From assembly GCA_037013685.1 (NCBI GenBank), contig CM072885.1, positions 70,473,785 to 70,537,784 of the forward strand: 64,000 nucleotides of DNA, in the 5' to 3' direction. This stretch comes from Acridotheres tristis. Taxonomy: Eukaryota > Chordata > Aves > Passeriformes > Sturnidae. Every line of letters starts with the position of its first letter. Position 1 is the first letter of the stretch. Position numbers and translations under genes: made by a program. Shown here piece by piece: positions 27,801 through 40,600 of this stretch. A model generated the notes under the pieces. It searched no databases, was not told where the DNA came from, and saw only the letters and a program-made list of their open reading frames with translations.

Positions 27801-28430
27801 CTAAAAGAAGGGAAAAGAAATCCAACATAGAACAAGACAGCTCAGTTTAGTGCTGTAAAATTACCTCCAAGGTATTTTGATCAGACATTCTGAGAGTTCA
27901 TTACAAAAAAATAAAAAATTAAAATGATAAATGTTATTCTTTATTTCATACTTAGGGAAACTGATTGAAACCAATGAAGTAACTTGCACAAGGATATTCA
28001 AAGCCTGTGTAATTGTCTAATCTGGGTTCTACCTCCTGCCTACCTCTGCTGAGCCTTAACAACTCCCTCTTTCCTCCACAAAGCTGCAGGCTTCAGCAAA
28101 CAAAGCATTCTTTCCAGCTAATTGGTATTACACAGAAACTCAACTGCTCTTATTTACAAAGCTACAGATTTATGTCAAGCAAAGCCAATTATGCCTAATG
28201 TTTAAACTATTGCAGGTGCTCAGTGACATTGTGCTAGGCAGTAGAAGTGAAATTGCTCTTTTAATGCATCTTGTTCCAACTGGGAGCATGTGTTTTATCA
28301 TCAGTGCAAATTTAACAGATGGAGATCTTAATCCTCTCCATCGAGTTTTCTTCAGGCCTCCCCCCAAATGGTGTCCCATGCCTTTAGACCTCACTGAGGT
28401 GCTCTATGAACTCTCTGGGACAGAAATTGC

Positions 28431-28457
28431 TTTTTTTTTTTTTTTTTTTTTTTTTTT
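28431..28457. repeat. Poly(T) tract, 27 bases
   Basis: An uninterrupted run of T in unique sequence. On the minus strand it could be the A-tail of a retrocopy, but the sequence on neither side resembles a known transcript. Confidence 0.95.
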
Positions 28458-31176
28458 GCATGTATGTCCATGAATACAGTCTAAAACACACACTGAACCA
28501 TTAAAAAGACACCCAGCAGTAATCAGAAATACATCTGGCTGTTCAAGGCTAGTAATGAGCTCTGATGGGCACAGCACCTTCTCAGTTATCACCAGAGCTG
28601 CACAAAAGCAGCTTCTTCTCAAGCCAAGTCTGAATCTAGAGCCCTTTATACTAATTTATATTAATTTCACTCTGCTGGGAGAACAGTTAGAAAATTCAGG
28701 CAGTAACCAAAGAGAAAACTGAACTGAGATGTTTCTGGTCACTCCTAATCTCACCTAGGAGACAACCTTTTTCCACAAAAAAAAAAAAACCCAAACCAAT
28801 AAAAAACAATTTTCAAAACTATAAACCTTTATGGTGAGGATTAATTAATTAATTAACTTTGTGCAAAGCAATCCAGAATGGCAACAGGTGACCTCAAACA
28901 CAAGGAACCAGACCTGAGTGCTTTGTTATCTCCCATGAAAAGTGCCTGCTACAGATCAACAAAAGTTTGAACAAGAGAAGGCTCTCCTGGCATTTTCCAG
29001 CTGTTTATTGCATCAGTTTGTAGACACACACATCTTTATTTTTTCTGTCCTCTAGGTTTTTTTTTTTTTAAATGTAAAAAGCCACTAAATATTTCAGAAG
29101 TGGAAAGCAGCTTCCTTCAAAGTAAAGACCAGACCTTTGTACCAATTTCACTGCGTGTTGGCACAAGGTTTATGTAATTTAGGCAGTGCCCTGCATGTAC
29201 AAAGGATTGCTTTGATTGGAGTGCTGGATGCTGCAGTTCAAGAAAAATTCCTGTCTGTTGGTTTTAAGTGTTAAATGGCTCTGTCACAACAGTGAGAGTG
29301 ATTGATAGATTTTTGCATGAAGATTCCTCTGCTCCACCAACTGAACTAAGTCCAAATTCAGCAACCAGTGCCCCCTTTTCTTCTGCCATTCGTCTGAAAG
29401 GCCAAATTCTATTAAATCTGATAGAAAAAGCATTCCTCCTGTCTGTGTGAAGAAGGCAGGGAGCTTTCAATACTCAACTCTTCATCCCAAAGCCCATTCT
29501 AAGGAAGTCCTACCCAGGGAGTTAACTAATTTTTTTTTTTTTTTCTTGCAGAATTATCTTCATCAGACAATTCAACTCAAACGGCTGCATTCTGTTAGCT
29601 GCTGACATCTATTCTCATGTTTCAATTTCTGAAGAGAAAAGCAAAAAAAAAAAAAATGTTCTTGGGAAGTCTGGGGCCATTCAGCCTGAGAATGCAGCAG
29701 ACTAAACTCTATTTTAAGGCAAAATGTTAAGTTTCTTGCTCTCTTGTTCTTGACATAAACGGTTCCAAACTGCTGTTAATTTTGTAGTTTAAAAAATTAA
29801 TCATCATTAGTTAATAAAAACATCTAGAGCCCGATCATATTCATCTGCCCAACATTTTAAATTTTACCCTTCAATTACATAGTTCCTCTTTTGTGGATAA
29901 CTCTCAAATGCTTTGAGAGCCATCACATCCCTCCTGTCAGCAGACTCCAACCAGCATTTTTTGTAGCTTCTCTGTGCAAGAACAAAGGTCAAGTGTTCAA
30001 GAACATCTCAGAAAAGAAACTAGTGTTTTTCATGGCTTAAACCTGAGTCTGTTGCACTACAAATATGATTTAGAAAATAGTACCTTACAAGCAAGTAACT
30101 GTCAGGTGTCATGGATAAATTTAACCAAATATGTGGAAATGATCCTGTTTGCAGTGCTCTCAGAGAACAGATCCTTCAGCCTTGTGCTGCCTCTCCCCAG
30201 CCCAGCTTTTGCAGCCAATTTTGGAGAAATGTTCTATCCCTGCCTGGGCAGGGGTGAATTCATTGCATTTTTCTCTCGCTCCCACAATGCCCAGCCTGAA
30301 GTTATGGCACGTGGTTAATGGTGCAGAAGAGATTTCCTTTACCAGCTCTTGCACAGTTTCAGCTCACAAACTGTGTCACTTGAGTGAGTTACATCCTTTT
30401 AATGCAGCTTCTCCTGTGGCAGAGCATTCTGAATTAACTGTCCCTTCCTTTAGGAACACCTTGATATCAAAGTGCTCCTTTCATGTTTTTGGGTTCGATA
30501 CACCTCCTTATCATGTACAGACCCCACTTCTCTCATCACTCTTTTTAATCGTATGACTTTTAAAAAGAAATGTTAAGGGTTAGATCATCATCTCTCACAA
30601 TAACAAAATCAGCCACTTTTGGGAATGTTTACCACTCTGTAGATGTTTAAACTGGAAAGCATTTTACTAGTAATTATTTTCCCCCATCTCCAAGCTGCAT
30701 CTACCTTCTCCCAATCTTCTTTTCCTAATTCCCTTCACCCCCCCCCTCCCTTTCAGCTGGGCTGCAATTAGCAATTTTGATGTTAATAAATTCCAGTCTC
30801 CCATTCTCCTACATCAATTTTCTTGATCTCATCCTTGAGGAATGGCAAATCTCACAGTGCTGCTGCCAAGTGAGACTGGAAGCCTGAAGCCTCCACGTTT
30901 CATGGCACACCTTGTGCACTGAGGACTGCTCTCTTGTTTCTAGTGCACTTTTGGCAGATCCCAAAGCAATTTGTAAAGAAGGTTGATATGTTTGTGTCCA
31001 TTTGACTGACAGGGAAATAAAGCAGCACCCAGCTCAAGGCTGGGGAGGGGATCAGCCAGAGCCAAGAACAGTGCATGGCTTCCACCATTGCAAATATCAA
31101 CCAGCCAATACCAGACTTCAACATCTCTTGTGAATTATACCGCTGCAAATTAATTTGCTAAACAAACATCTGCATG

Positions 31177-31182
31177 TTTATT
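31177..31182 (-). terminator. Candidate polyadenylation signal for SLC15A5
   Basis: TTTATT on the plus strand reads AATAAA on the minus strand, about 310 nt past the stop codon. It is the first perfect AATAAA that I noticed downstream of exon 9. No transcript evidence is available, so this is only a candidate 3' end. It would give a short 3' UTR across 31491 to about 31155. Confidence 0.4.
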
Positions 31183-31491
31183 CATTTTTGACCACTCCTA
31201 CATACAAATACACGTGGATAGCTGCTTTCATATAAAGATTAAAAGCCTCTCTCCATGAACTGTGGCAAGCAGTGAGCTCTCCTTGGCCTGTGAGTTGTGA
31301 CAGGGCAGCCTCCTTCAAGGCCAAAATCCTATGAAGAATGCTGTTTGGTTAACTTATAAACAACATTATTATTCATCAGATAATTCATAAATACCAGGAC
31401 ATAGTTCCACTTAAGTGTGCTAAGTAATTTATCATTAGAGAGCTGGTGGATAACAAAATCAAAAAATTTCACCCTCATTTAACTAAATTTA

Positions 31492-31636
31492 TCAGGTTTT
31501 CTCCACAGGAGACAAAATGGGAGAACTTTCCAGGACAGCATTATAATGCTTGATGGTTTTTTCGTGCTTCAGAAGTTTTTCTCCAGGAAGATTCCCTCTG
31601 AACTCATTGGTGCAATCCTCGTGCAGATTGTTGTAT
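31492..31636 (-). CDS. SLC15A5: SLC15A5 coding exon 9 (residues 554-601 and stop)
   Basis: The acceptor is tccccag|A. The exon encodes the cytoplasmic C-terminal tail, starting [14 protein letters not shown] and including [17 protein letters not shown], and ends with TGA at 31494-31492. LLxHEKxxKxYxxxxE is recognisably conserved with the mammalian tail. The tail beyond residue 590 is not clearly alignable by eye. Confidence 0.92.
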
Positions 31637-34600
31637 CTGGGGGAGATGATGCAGAAGGAAAATAACAAAATAATCATCCTTTAAGTATTAGCTTCACCCA
31701 TTGTTTATACACAATACTTTTTAAGTTACGGTGCCTTCCAAATCTTGGACTTCAAGGCAACCAAAAAAATAAGAAAATGTAAATATGCATTTTCCTAGAG
31801 CCTTTCAGAACTTCAGGATGAGAAGTATCAAACTAGGTACAAACGTTAATAATATCTATACTGCCTCCTTGCAAAAAAAAAAAAATAATTAACATGCTTT
31901 TTTCCCCTCAGAGACATTTTAGTGTATTTTTTCTTATTCCAAGTTTTAAAGTCTGTTTCCCCACTCTGCCTCAATCACTGTTTATCTGAACAGTCCTTGC
32001 TCTTTTTCCTCCCTGTTCAGAGAATTCTTATTCATCAAAAAATGAAACAATTGATTTCAAAAAACCATATTCCTAGTAAGTCAAAACTTGTATTATTGAA
32101 AAATGAGATACCTTAATTCTGAAGTGAAATGATGATTTGAAATAAACTTTTAAAAATGTTTGGTTTATTTTTAGGAAGACTGGAGGTCAACAGATTTTTT
32201 CATAAAAATATTAAGCTCTGGCAAAATTATTACTTGCTTTTTTAGTTTAAGCCAATTTTATGGTAATATTTTGACAACCAAAACCTATTAGTTTTCAGCA
32301 GTAAATGCCACAAATGAAAACTTCAATTTACAGAAGAATAAAATCCCATATGAGGAATACAAAGTACACGCAGGAGAAATGTTTTTAGTTATGACCCAGC
32401 TCACATTTAAAAGAGGAGAATCACATTGGAATAATCAACAAGATGCTCTGGTAAACTTTGGTGCTGCAAAGTTGCTGCCACATGTAATAGAAAAAACAAC
32501 ATTTTTTTTTTTTTGGTCCAGATTTCTAGAAATGCACTGCCCTTGGAATTTTTCTATTGCTCTCATCATCACATCCCTGCTCACCAAAGTTCCTGAAGGA
32601 TTTCCACAGAACTTCCTCCCAATGCCCAAAAACCACTTGACTTTCAGAGTGAGCCCCTGGTGGCACAGGCTGCTTCCCTCCCTCTGCTTGACTTCCAGGA
32701 TTGCTCACAGCAAATTAACTGGGATTAAACGTCCCAGAGTTGTGAGTTCCTTGCATTTCACAAACCACAGGGATTAAACCCAGGCTCTATATGTGCTATG
32801 AAGCTGCTCCCTGTGAGCAGGCTGAGCAATTCTCGTGTCTCCAGCAGGAAGTTTCTTTCCTCCCATGCCCAGCAGAGTATCAGGAAATATTGGGGGGCTG
32901 TCCTGTTGTAAGTGCCCTGCACAGCACTAAGCTGCAGTGATGCTGTCTCACCCCCCCTCTGTCCCACACTGAAGATGTGACTTCAAATGGGTAAAAACCA
33001 AGGGCAGTTCCATAGCCAGTGTAGCTTTGTGTTCCCTTCTAAACTCCATGCCAACATATTTACACCCTTCTGGAAAGAGTTTGATGCTCTTCATTCTTTA
33101 GGGCTTTTTATATCAACAAGACCCCTTAACTATTTAAGGTTAATTACATCAGTTTGCTCCCGATTTTTTTAACCTCACCACCTATTTGCTGTGAAATCTC
33201 TTTCCACGTGTGATCTACCACTACCAATTCTTTATTACACACTAGTCCACAGATTTTACAAGAATCTCTACCTGCACCTACAAACGAAACATCAGGTTTT
33301 CATTTTCTCACACGTACCTGTGTGCAATGCTCCAGAACCCCAGGGTGTTCACCATCATTAAGGAAGCCAAGAAGAAGAAGAACCTCTCCAATTTACCTTC
33401 ATGCAGCAAGTGTGGGAACCAGCTGCCTGGAAAAGCAGACATTGGCAGCAGAGTTAGTTTCCCTTGCAGCACAGGATGTGGGAGACAAGGAGATAACTTG
33501 GTGTGAGCCACAATCCCTACAGGTGTTGATACAGATTTCATCCTCACAGCATCCACGGGGGGTTTTTGAGTCTACTCTGGCTTTGCAGGCAGGCAGTAGA
33601 GATCTAAAGGAACTAAAGAATGTCCCTAATAAATCTGAAAACCTAATCCTGCAAGGCTACTGCTGTAATGACTCAACCATCTTCCATCTGTATCATCCTG
33701 TGCACACAGATAAGTCAAAGTCAACTGTGAAAATTTTAGGAAGAGCTAGAATTAAGGTGGGCTGTAGAGAGCTTTACTTCCATCTCTCATGCTGTTAATA
33801 GTCTCTTTTTAGTCTCTATTATAAAGAATATTTTTAAAACTCAAAATACTAAAGCATTCACTCAGTGCCTTGGATGGTGCTCCATTACCAAGACACCACC
33901 AGACATTTGACTCTACCTTTCTTTACAGCTGCCTTTAGCCATGAGCCTCTAAGGTGTCCTTCTCTTTCATTGTCTATTTACACAAATCAGACCTTTTTCA
34001 ACCAAGGCTTTTGAAAAACCCTTGTGTCCGGGCCATTTTGGCATTCAGCAGAGGACATGCACACAGAATTCCCTGCCTGGGTATTCCTGTGCACTCCAGT
34101 TAGTGGCTGCATTGCTTTCAGTGTTGATCACTGCAAACAAGCTCAGGTGGCAAATAACTGTAGAAATCAAAATGGTTAAAAACAAAGCCAGCCCCAGTCA
34201 GTCTGCAACTGAATACAAGCAGTACCTGAAATGCCATAATCAACTACAGCAAAATCATCAAACCAAGGGGGGAAAAAAAACCAAACAAAGTTCCAGTAGA
34301 AATTGAAGTTACAGAATATCAGAGACCTATACAGTGCTGTAATGATCATGTACATGATTGGGAATAGAGGATATTTATTGCCTTTGAAGAAGGCAGATAG
34401 ACTGTCTTCATTAGCAATTAATGAAGAAATGCAGAGTGTGAAACAGCTGGTGCTGAGAATGTGATGTCCACACTCTCCACAGCTCGGGGGGTTCACATCA
34501 GAGCAGTTCTCATTAACAGCTGGAACATATTAGACATGAACATATTTTTTTTGTTGTTCAGTTCCCTCTAAAAAGAATTCAGTTGTTTTCACGCTCCAAG

Positions 34601-37600
34601 ATCATTCTGTGATGCAAATCAGAGCTTATTAAGAGATTTAGATCAAAAGCACACCCCTGATCTGAACTGTGCCAGCATCAGTGTGCCCAAAGTCACCTTC
34701 CTGTGCTGCATGAAGGTCTGGAATCAAATCCTGCCCATCTAAATTGTGAGGCTATTCCCCCCTTGAATGAGCTACTGGGAAAGAAGGAAGACCAGCCTTC
34801 TTAGCACAACTGTATTGTAAAACCCTGATGGCCTTAACAGATCTTCTGGCCACTAATGCCACTTTTGCACATCCTTAAATTGTTAATATTTTTCTAATTA
34901 AAGACAAAGAGCAGTTCCACAGCACAGGAGAGACACCAAAGGATTACACCCTGCTGAGCACACATTCATACATTTACATTTTTCTCTTCCCTCCACATCT
35001 GAGAGCTATACACACATTTCTTTTCAGAGCTGTTGCCTTTAGTTCTCCTGGGACTGACAGAACAACTGCCATCAGTTTTCCTAAGCTCCTCCACAGTTCT
35101 CTCCATGCCATGTTAGCTTTTTTTTCCTTGCCACAGGGCAGCACCACCACACCTCTGCCTGCTCCCTTCCTTCTGCAGCGTTATCTCAGAGCCAGCTTTA
35201 AAAACCCATCGTCTTACACTGTAAGTTGACTGAGCTCCTAGGTGCTGTAACTTCATTTTAGTAGCTTATAAACTTTTACTGTCATCATTCACAATCAGGT
35301 AGTTTTTCATTTTGCACCCCTCAGGGGCCAATAGGAGGCAGAGACGGAGCCTGTGGGTGTGATGAAAGAGAAATCATGCATGGGGGTCTGCAGTGCAGCT
35401 TGTCAAAGCAGAGCTCACACTGCCTGCTAGGTTATTCACCTTGGCTAGGCTAACTACAGGAGCAGCAGGAGCTTCCTAATGGAATGGCATTTACAGTGCA
35501 CCCTGAACAGCAAACATACACTTAGAAAGTTAATAAAACAATTTTGCAGCTTCTGAGTTTCCAAGCTCCACTTGCCCCATTCTCTGTCTTATCAGTGCTA
35601 AAGGCAGAAGAGAAAAGCACTGTGACTGGGCTGGTTGGTTCTATGGGTAGGATGGAGAGCAGGAGATTTGGATTTTACTCCCATTTCCCCACAGGCTTCC
35701 CTCCATGGCCTGGGTCAAAGATCCTGGTTCTGCCTCCCCCCTTCTTCCTTTAGGAGCTGCCAGTGTTTAAACAGGCCAGGATAATGACAGAGAGCCTTTG
35801 GAAAAGCCAAAGGACCAACAGCACAGGCAAGGACAAAGCCAGACAGGGTATGGGGAGGCTCCAGCTGCCACAGAGAACACTTCTTCTCTCCAGGTTCCTG
35901 CTCTGTCCTAAGCAAAGTAGGACCAAGGCTTTCTTCTCCTCTCAGAGAGGAACAGGATAGACCTTCCTCTACAGAGGAGAAAGGATGCCAGCAGTCCTGA
36001 GGATATCCAGACTGTAATCCTTCCAGTGCACATTTTCATCAGTGGATGCAACAAAAATTAATATAACTGTTTCCTACTTTCAGTCAAAAAAATTGCTTCT
36101 CACTCTTTTTTCTGTCATTACTTTTCCTTTTAAATCTTTTCTCCCCCACGAAATGGGGGATAAGCTTGGACTACATTTAGATCTACTTCTACTCACTTTA
36201 CAGAGAACTCTCTCCTCTGCTTGCAGGAAGCCTTGAGAGAAGAGAGTCATCAGTGCTAAAACTTCACCCACGTGTTTCAGGCACCAAAGCTCCTTTGAGC
36301 TGCTCTCACCCCTGACCCCAGTGCCACCTCCCACGAGCTCTCTGCAGACCCCAGCACCCTGCTCTGCCTGCCTTGGGGCTCATACTCTCAGGATTTGACT
36401 CTGAGCCATCAGCATCAGGGTCTCCCTGAGCCACTTTTTTGGTTTTGCTGGAATTGGGCACCCCAGGCACTTTAGTGACTGAAGGGTCCAGCACTTTCCC
36501 ATCCTTGCCTCAGCGTGCAACATGCTAACAAATCACTTTCCCCCAAAAGATACTGCCTTTGGGCTCTGTGCATCCTTTACTTTTCTGTAGAGATTGCCAA
36601 CAGAAGTGGCAATTACAAGGTTGGTTTGTCACACAGATAATTGCTCACTGGGAATTAACTTTCCACAACAAGCTCCTGATTTCCATTCTCATTCCAACAA
36701 TAGAAATACTTAGTAGCATGAATCACCACAAAGAGACAGAAGCTTCCTTGAGGTGCACAACTTTAAATAGACTTTCTCTACTGGTTAGAGGTGAATTGGT
36801 TATGTATTTTATGGCAAATTTAGAACAAGTTAGAAAATGAAGCCTAGGCAGAGTCTGTTCCTCAAGTCTGCTCTACGATCATGGAAATAAAGCACCTGGT
36901 CAAATTTCACTGACATTTTGGAGTCCTGTCAATTTTGCATCGAAATCACTCAGTTGAAGAAGGAATAATTTCCAACACAGAGAGAAAACAACTGATCTAC
37001 TAAAACAGGCAGAGGTGGAAGTGAAGCACAGATTAGGACACGAACAAAAACTTTGCTGGGCTGTTTCTGGTGGGTGCCTGACAGCAAGGAGCTGCTGAAC
37101 ATCGAACAAAACCTAAAAAAGGGCCAGCCTGTGACAAATATTAGTGCACACAACATTGCTGCTGCTGTGGTGGCACCCCAGAGAGCTCAAGGCAAACTTG
37201 CACTGGGAGGGATGCAGGATTTTTTGCTGAATAACATTTTCTTATTTTTTATTACAGGGAAAACCTCGAAGAAACAAACAAGGCAGTCACATGCCAGAAG
37301 TTACTCTATCCTGTACCATTCTTGCATTTTTGCAGCTATCCTACAACCTATGCTGTGATTATAGAAAAAAAATTTAATTCATCTTTTATAAAAGGTTTGC
37401 ATTGCCTTCCTTCATTTCATCAACTTAGTGGGCATGTATTCAGTGTTTAATCATATCCAAATTAAAGTCTCACTCTGCATCTAATCCCTATTAGCTAAGT
37501 AGGCACCAGTGGCCACCACCATCTGGACTGCAAGAAATATCCTTTAGCTTTATCATCTTTGGTATTCAGAATCACACAGGACTAAAATGATAAAAAGAAC

Positions 37601-40600
37601 CCAAAAAAAAAAAAAAATCAACTTAAAACAAAACCCCAAACTCAAACCACAACACCCCCCCCCCCAGTGATTCTCTAAATATAAGCAGGAAAACTGTGTC
37701 TGGGACAGTTTCCTTCCTCTGACCTTTTTTAAATTTTTATTTCTCTTTCTTACATATTTATATTAATATTTTTAGAGAAATGTATTCTGAAATGATTGGC
37801 ATAAGAGGACAGGTTTTGTCTTGCATCTTCTTCCGTTAAAATGTTAGGAGAGGTAAGAGATCCAAAAGAAAGCAGTTTCCCAGCTTGTACTGAAAATATC
37901 ACTGTCACCCATCATCTGTTTGCACTCGTCAGATTTTTCAAAAAAAGTCTTATTTTATCATATTCACACCATCCTCCATAGATGCGTTAAAAATGATTAA
38001 TGCAGATTTGACTGTGACTGATATCTGATCAACTTTGCCAATAAAAACCCAAATAAAATTCTAAACTAGTGGCACGAAATAGGATATAAAAATGTTGAAA
38101 TTTTGTCAACACCCTCTGTGCTTCAACACTTCAAAATACACACTGGAGGATCTACTTCTCTGCAGGAACATGGAAAACATGGTCTCAGTGCTCGGAGATG
38201 GAAAAACCAGAAATAGTCTTGGCTCAGCTTTTAGTGAAACAAGAATCTTGGGACAAGACAAAAGCATTCATAGCCCAAGCATCACTCACTAAGCCTTGTT
38301 AAATCTCACAGAACCAATTCATCAACACCATCCTCTCCTGCAGCAAAAGAGAAAGAACTTCCTCTTCCAATAGAAATAAATTAGTAAATTAGCTGAGCCT
38401 TTATTTAGGAAGAAAAAAAAATAGAGTTCTGGTTAGTCTGCTTTACTCCCAGTTTCATAAATTGTCCAGATACTGAATATTCACAAGCTCCTTACACAGA
38501 TCTGAAAAAAATCCCACTAAACCAAATGTGAGTAAAAAAAGTTTAATTTCTGTCTTTGGACTGTAATTTGACTTGAGAGTCCACAAATGTGTTCTCTACA
38601 GCAGTCATCTTTAGGGGGTTCATTAGCCAAGGTTTTAATAAATTTAAAGATATTATTTTGCTGATTGTCATGAGCACCAAAGTCCACCGTGAGAAGCACA
38701 ATTGGAAGAAATACAGGTGGAACAACAAAAAAAGTGTGCATAACATTTCCTACCAAACTAAGAGAAAACCAAAACTGAGCCTAAAATGCATTTTTTGTTT
38801 TGCTGTTGTCTGTCCCCACCTCCAAAAGTGTGACCCTAAGCCAACTCTGATTTAGGAGTCAGCAGGACAGCCTGGGATGAGCAGAGGGGAATTATAACAC
38901 AAATGAACTTGCAGGAATATCTCCATCATTTGCAAATGGATGGTGATAACTTGGAATTATTCATCTTATTCAAGCCAGAAACACTGGGAAAGAGATACCC
39001 AATTAATTTTAAAAATAAAAAGTGAGAGCCCAGTAATATGTTGTTTACATATTAATAGGGCACATAATCCCTAGCACTCTTCTAACTACAGCAACAGAGC
39101 AATCACTAAACATTTTCCACTTGATTTTCCCTGAAGCTTTCCAAGTTTTGCAGAGGACTTTTCCTGCTTGGCTGCAGTCATTGCCATCCCAGCACCTAAA
39201 TCTGAATCCACACTGCCCCTGACTCCCTTGGAAATCTCAGAAATCTCAGAGTGGCTTTTGCTCAGGATAATGGTGCACACTCAATTCCACCTACAGGAAC
39301 AGCACGTCTGACAAAGCTAAACAAAGACATAACTTACAGCTTTGGAAAAAAAAAAAAAAAATAAAGAAAAGCTGAGTTGTTGAGAAGTTTGCCACCCAAC
39401 TTTCTACGAGTGAGGAATTATTTTAGCCAGGAAACTTTTCAGTTTGCTCAAGAATCCTGAGCAAAAGGAGATAGAACGTGGCAACTGCAGCCTGGGGAGA
39501 ATTTTAGAGCTCAGCCTTCTTGGTCTCAGCCAGGATAAGAACTCACAATCTCTGGTAAAACAATATTGTTGGCAAGAAAAGAACATTTGCTTTTTTGAAT
39601 CGATTAAATGATTTCATACAGACTCACGGCAAAAGGATTAATCACCTTGATGGAAAACCAGACAAAAATCTACTCAATTGCAAATCAAATGTAAAAAAAT
39701 TGGTTTACTCTACCACAGAGTACAGAAATACTTTGAAAAGAAATTAATTAAATAATAGTGACACAACATAGGCAAAATATTTTGGTGCTGACATTATGCT
39801 TAATTATTTTGCAATTATCTAATTATTTCCAAAGTCGAATTGCAGTAAAATATGTCAGTTTTACTTAATATTTCAATCTCACAAAAATTAAGTTTCCATA
39901 CTTTGAGGGGAGAAAAAAATCAGCAACATAGTCTGTCTTAAAGTGTTTGTTTCATTTACCCCATATTACACTGAACTCACAATAATGAAAAATCACCTTT
40001 CCCACTGGGGGATATTCAAGGAGCTCAGTTCTCCACACTGGATGTCTTGGTGCTTAACAGTTCTTTGCCTGATTCATGTGTATAAACATTCCTGGTTTTT
40101 TACTCATCTCCAGGTGATGTTTTATACCTTGTAATAAAATTTTAATTGAATTTTTAACTTGGAAACAGGACTGCTTGTCAAAGCATCATTTGCTTGTTCA
40201 GATCTTAGGAGTAGGAATAAAAATTTCTTGTCACACTTTCAAAAGACCCACTTTTGCTTGTTTTTGAATTACATGAATCTTTACATAGGAAAGGGAGGAA
40301 CCTAAAATTTTAACCTTCAACAGTTAAAAAACCTTACAGCTGTGGCAATTGCAGCTGCATTAGGGCCAGCAGTTGTGCTCTCTAAAGAACAGCTCTCTGC
40401 AAGAGATCCACCAGAGCTTTGGAAATATTCCTTCAGCAAATGGGACCATCTCAAATCTGTGAACAAAGGGATCCTGTCCCTCACTTCAAGAACTCCAGTG
40501 CTTCACTTGTTAAATTTACTTGTGAAAGAAGTATTTTCTGTATTGAACAAAGATTCACCAGCAAAGGAAAAATGACTTTTAAGAAAATTCCTGGCTTATC

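Larger units (their letters stand above)
20015..31491. other. Intergenic sequence and probable 3' UTR of SLC15A5, no other gene seen
   Basis: AT-rich sequence with no recognised exon. It contains an AT-rich block at 20850-20935 and microsatellites (CA)14 at 21804-21831 and (TA)19 at 25457-25494. Homopolymers include C11 at 25010-25020 and T27 at 28431-28457. A 20-bp direct duplication (gaattttcaagtagcttcaa type) lies at 27761-27800. The right end (about 31155-31491) is probably the SLC15A5 3' UTR. Confidence 0.55.

Noticed and set aside
28431..28500. Processed pseudogene suggested by a 27-base poly(T)
   Set aside because: No transcript-like sequence, polyadenylation signal or target duplication could be recognised beside it.
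33322..33798. 158-codon plus-strand open frame
   Set aside because: It overlaps SLC15A5 exon 8 on the opposite strand and has no homology of its own.
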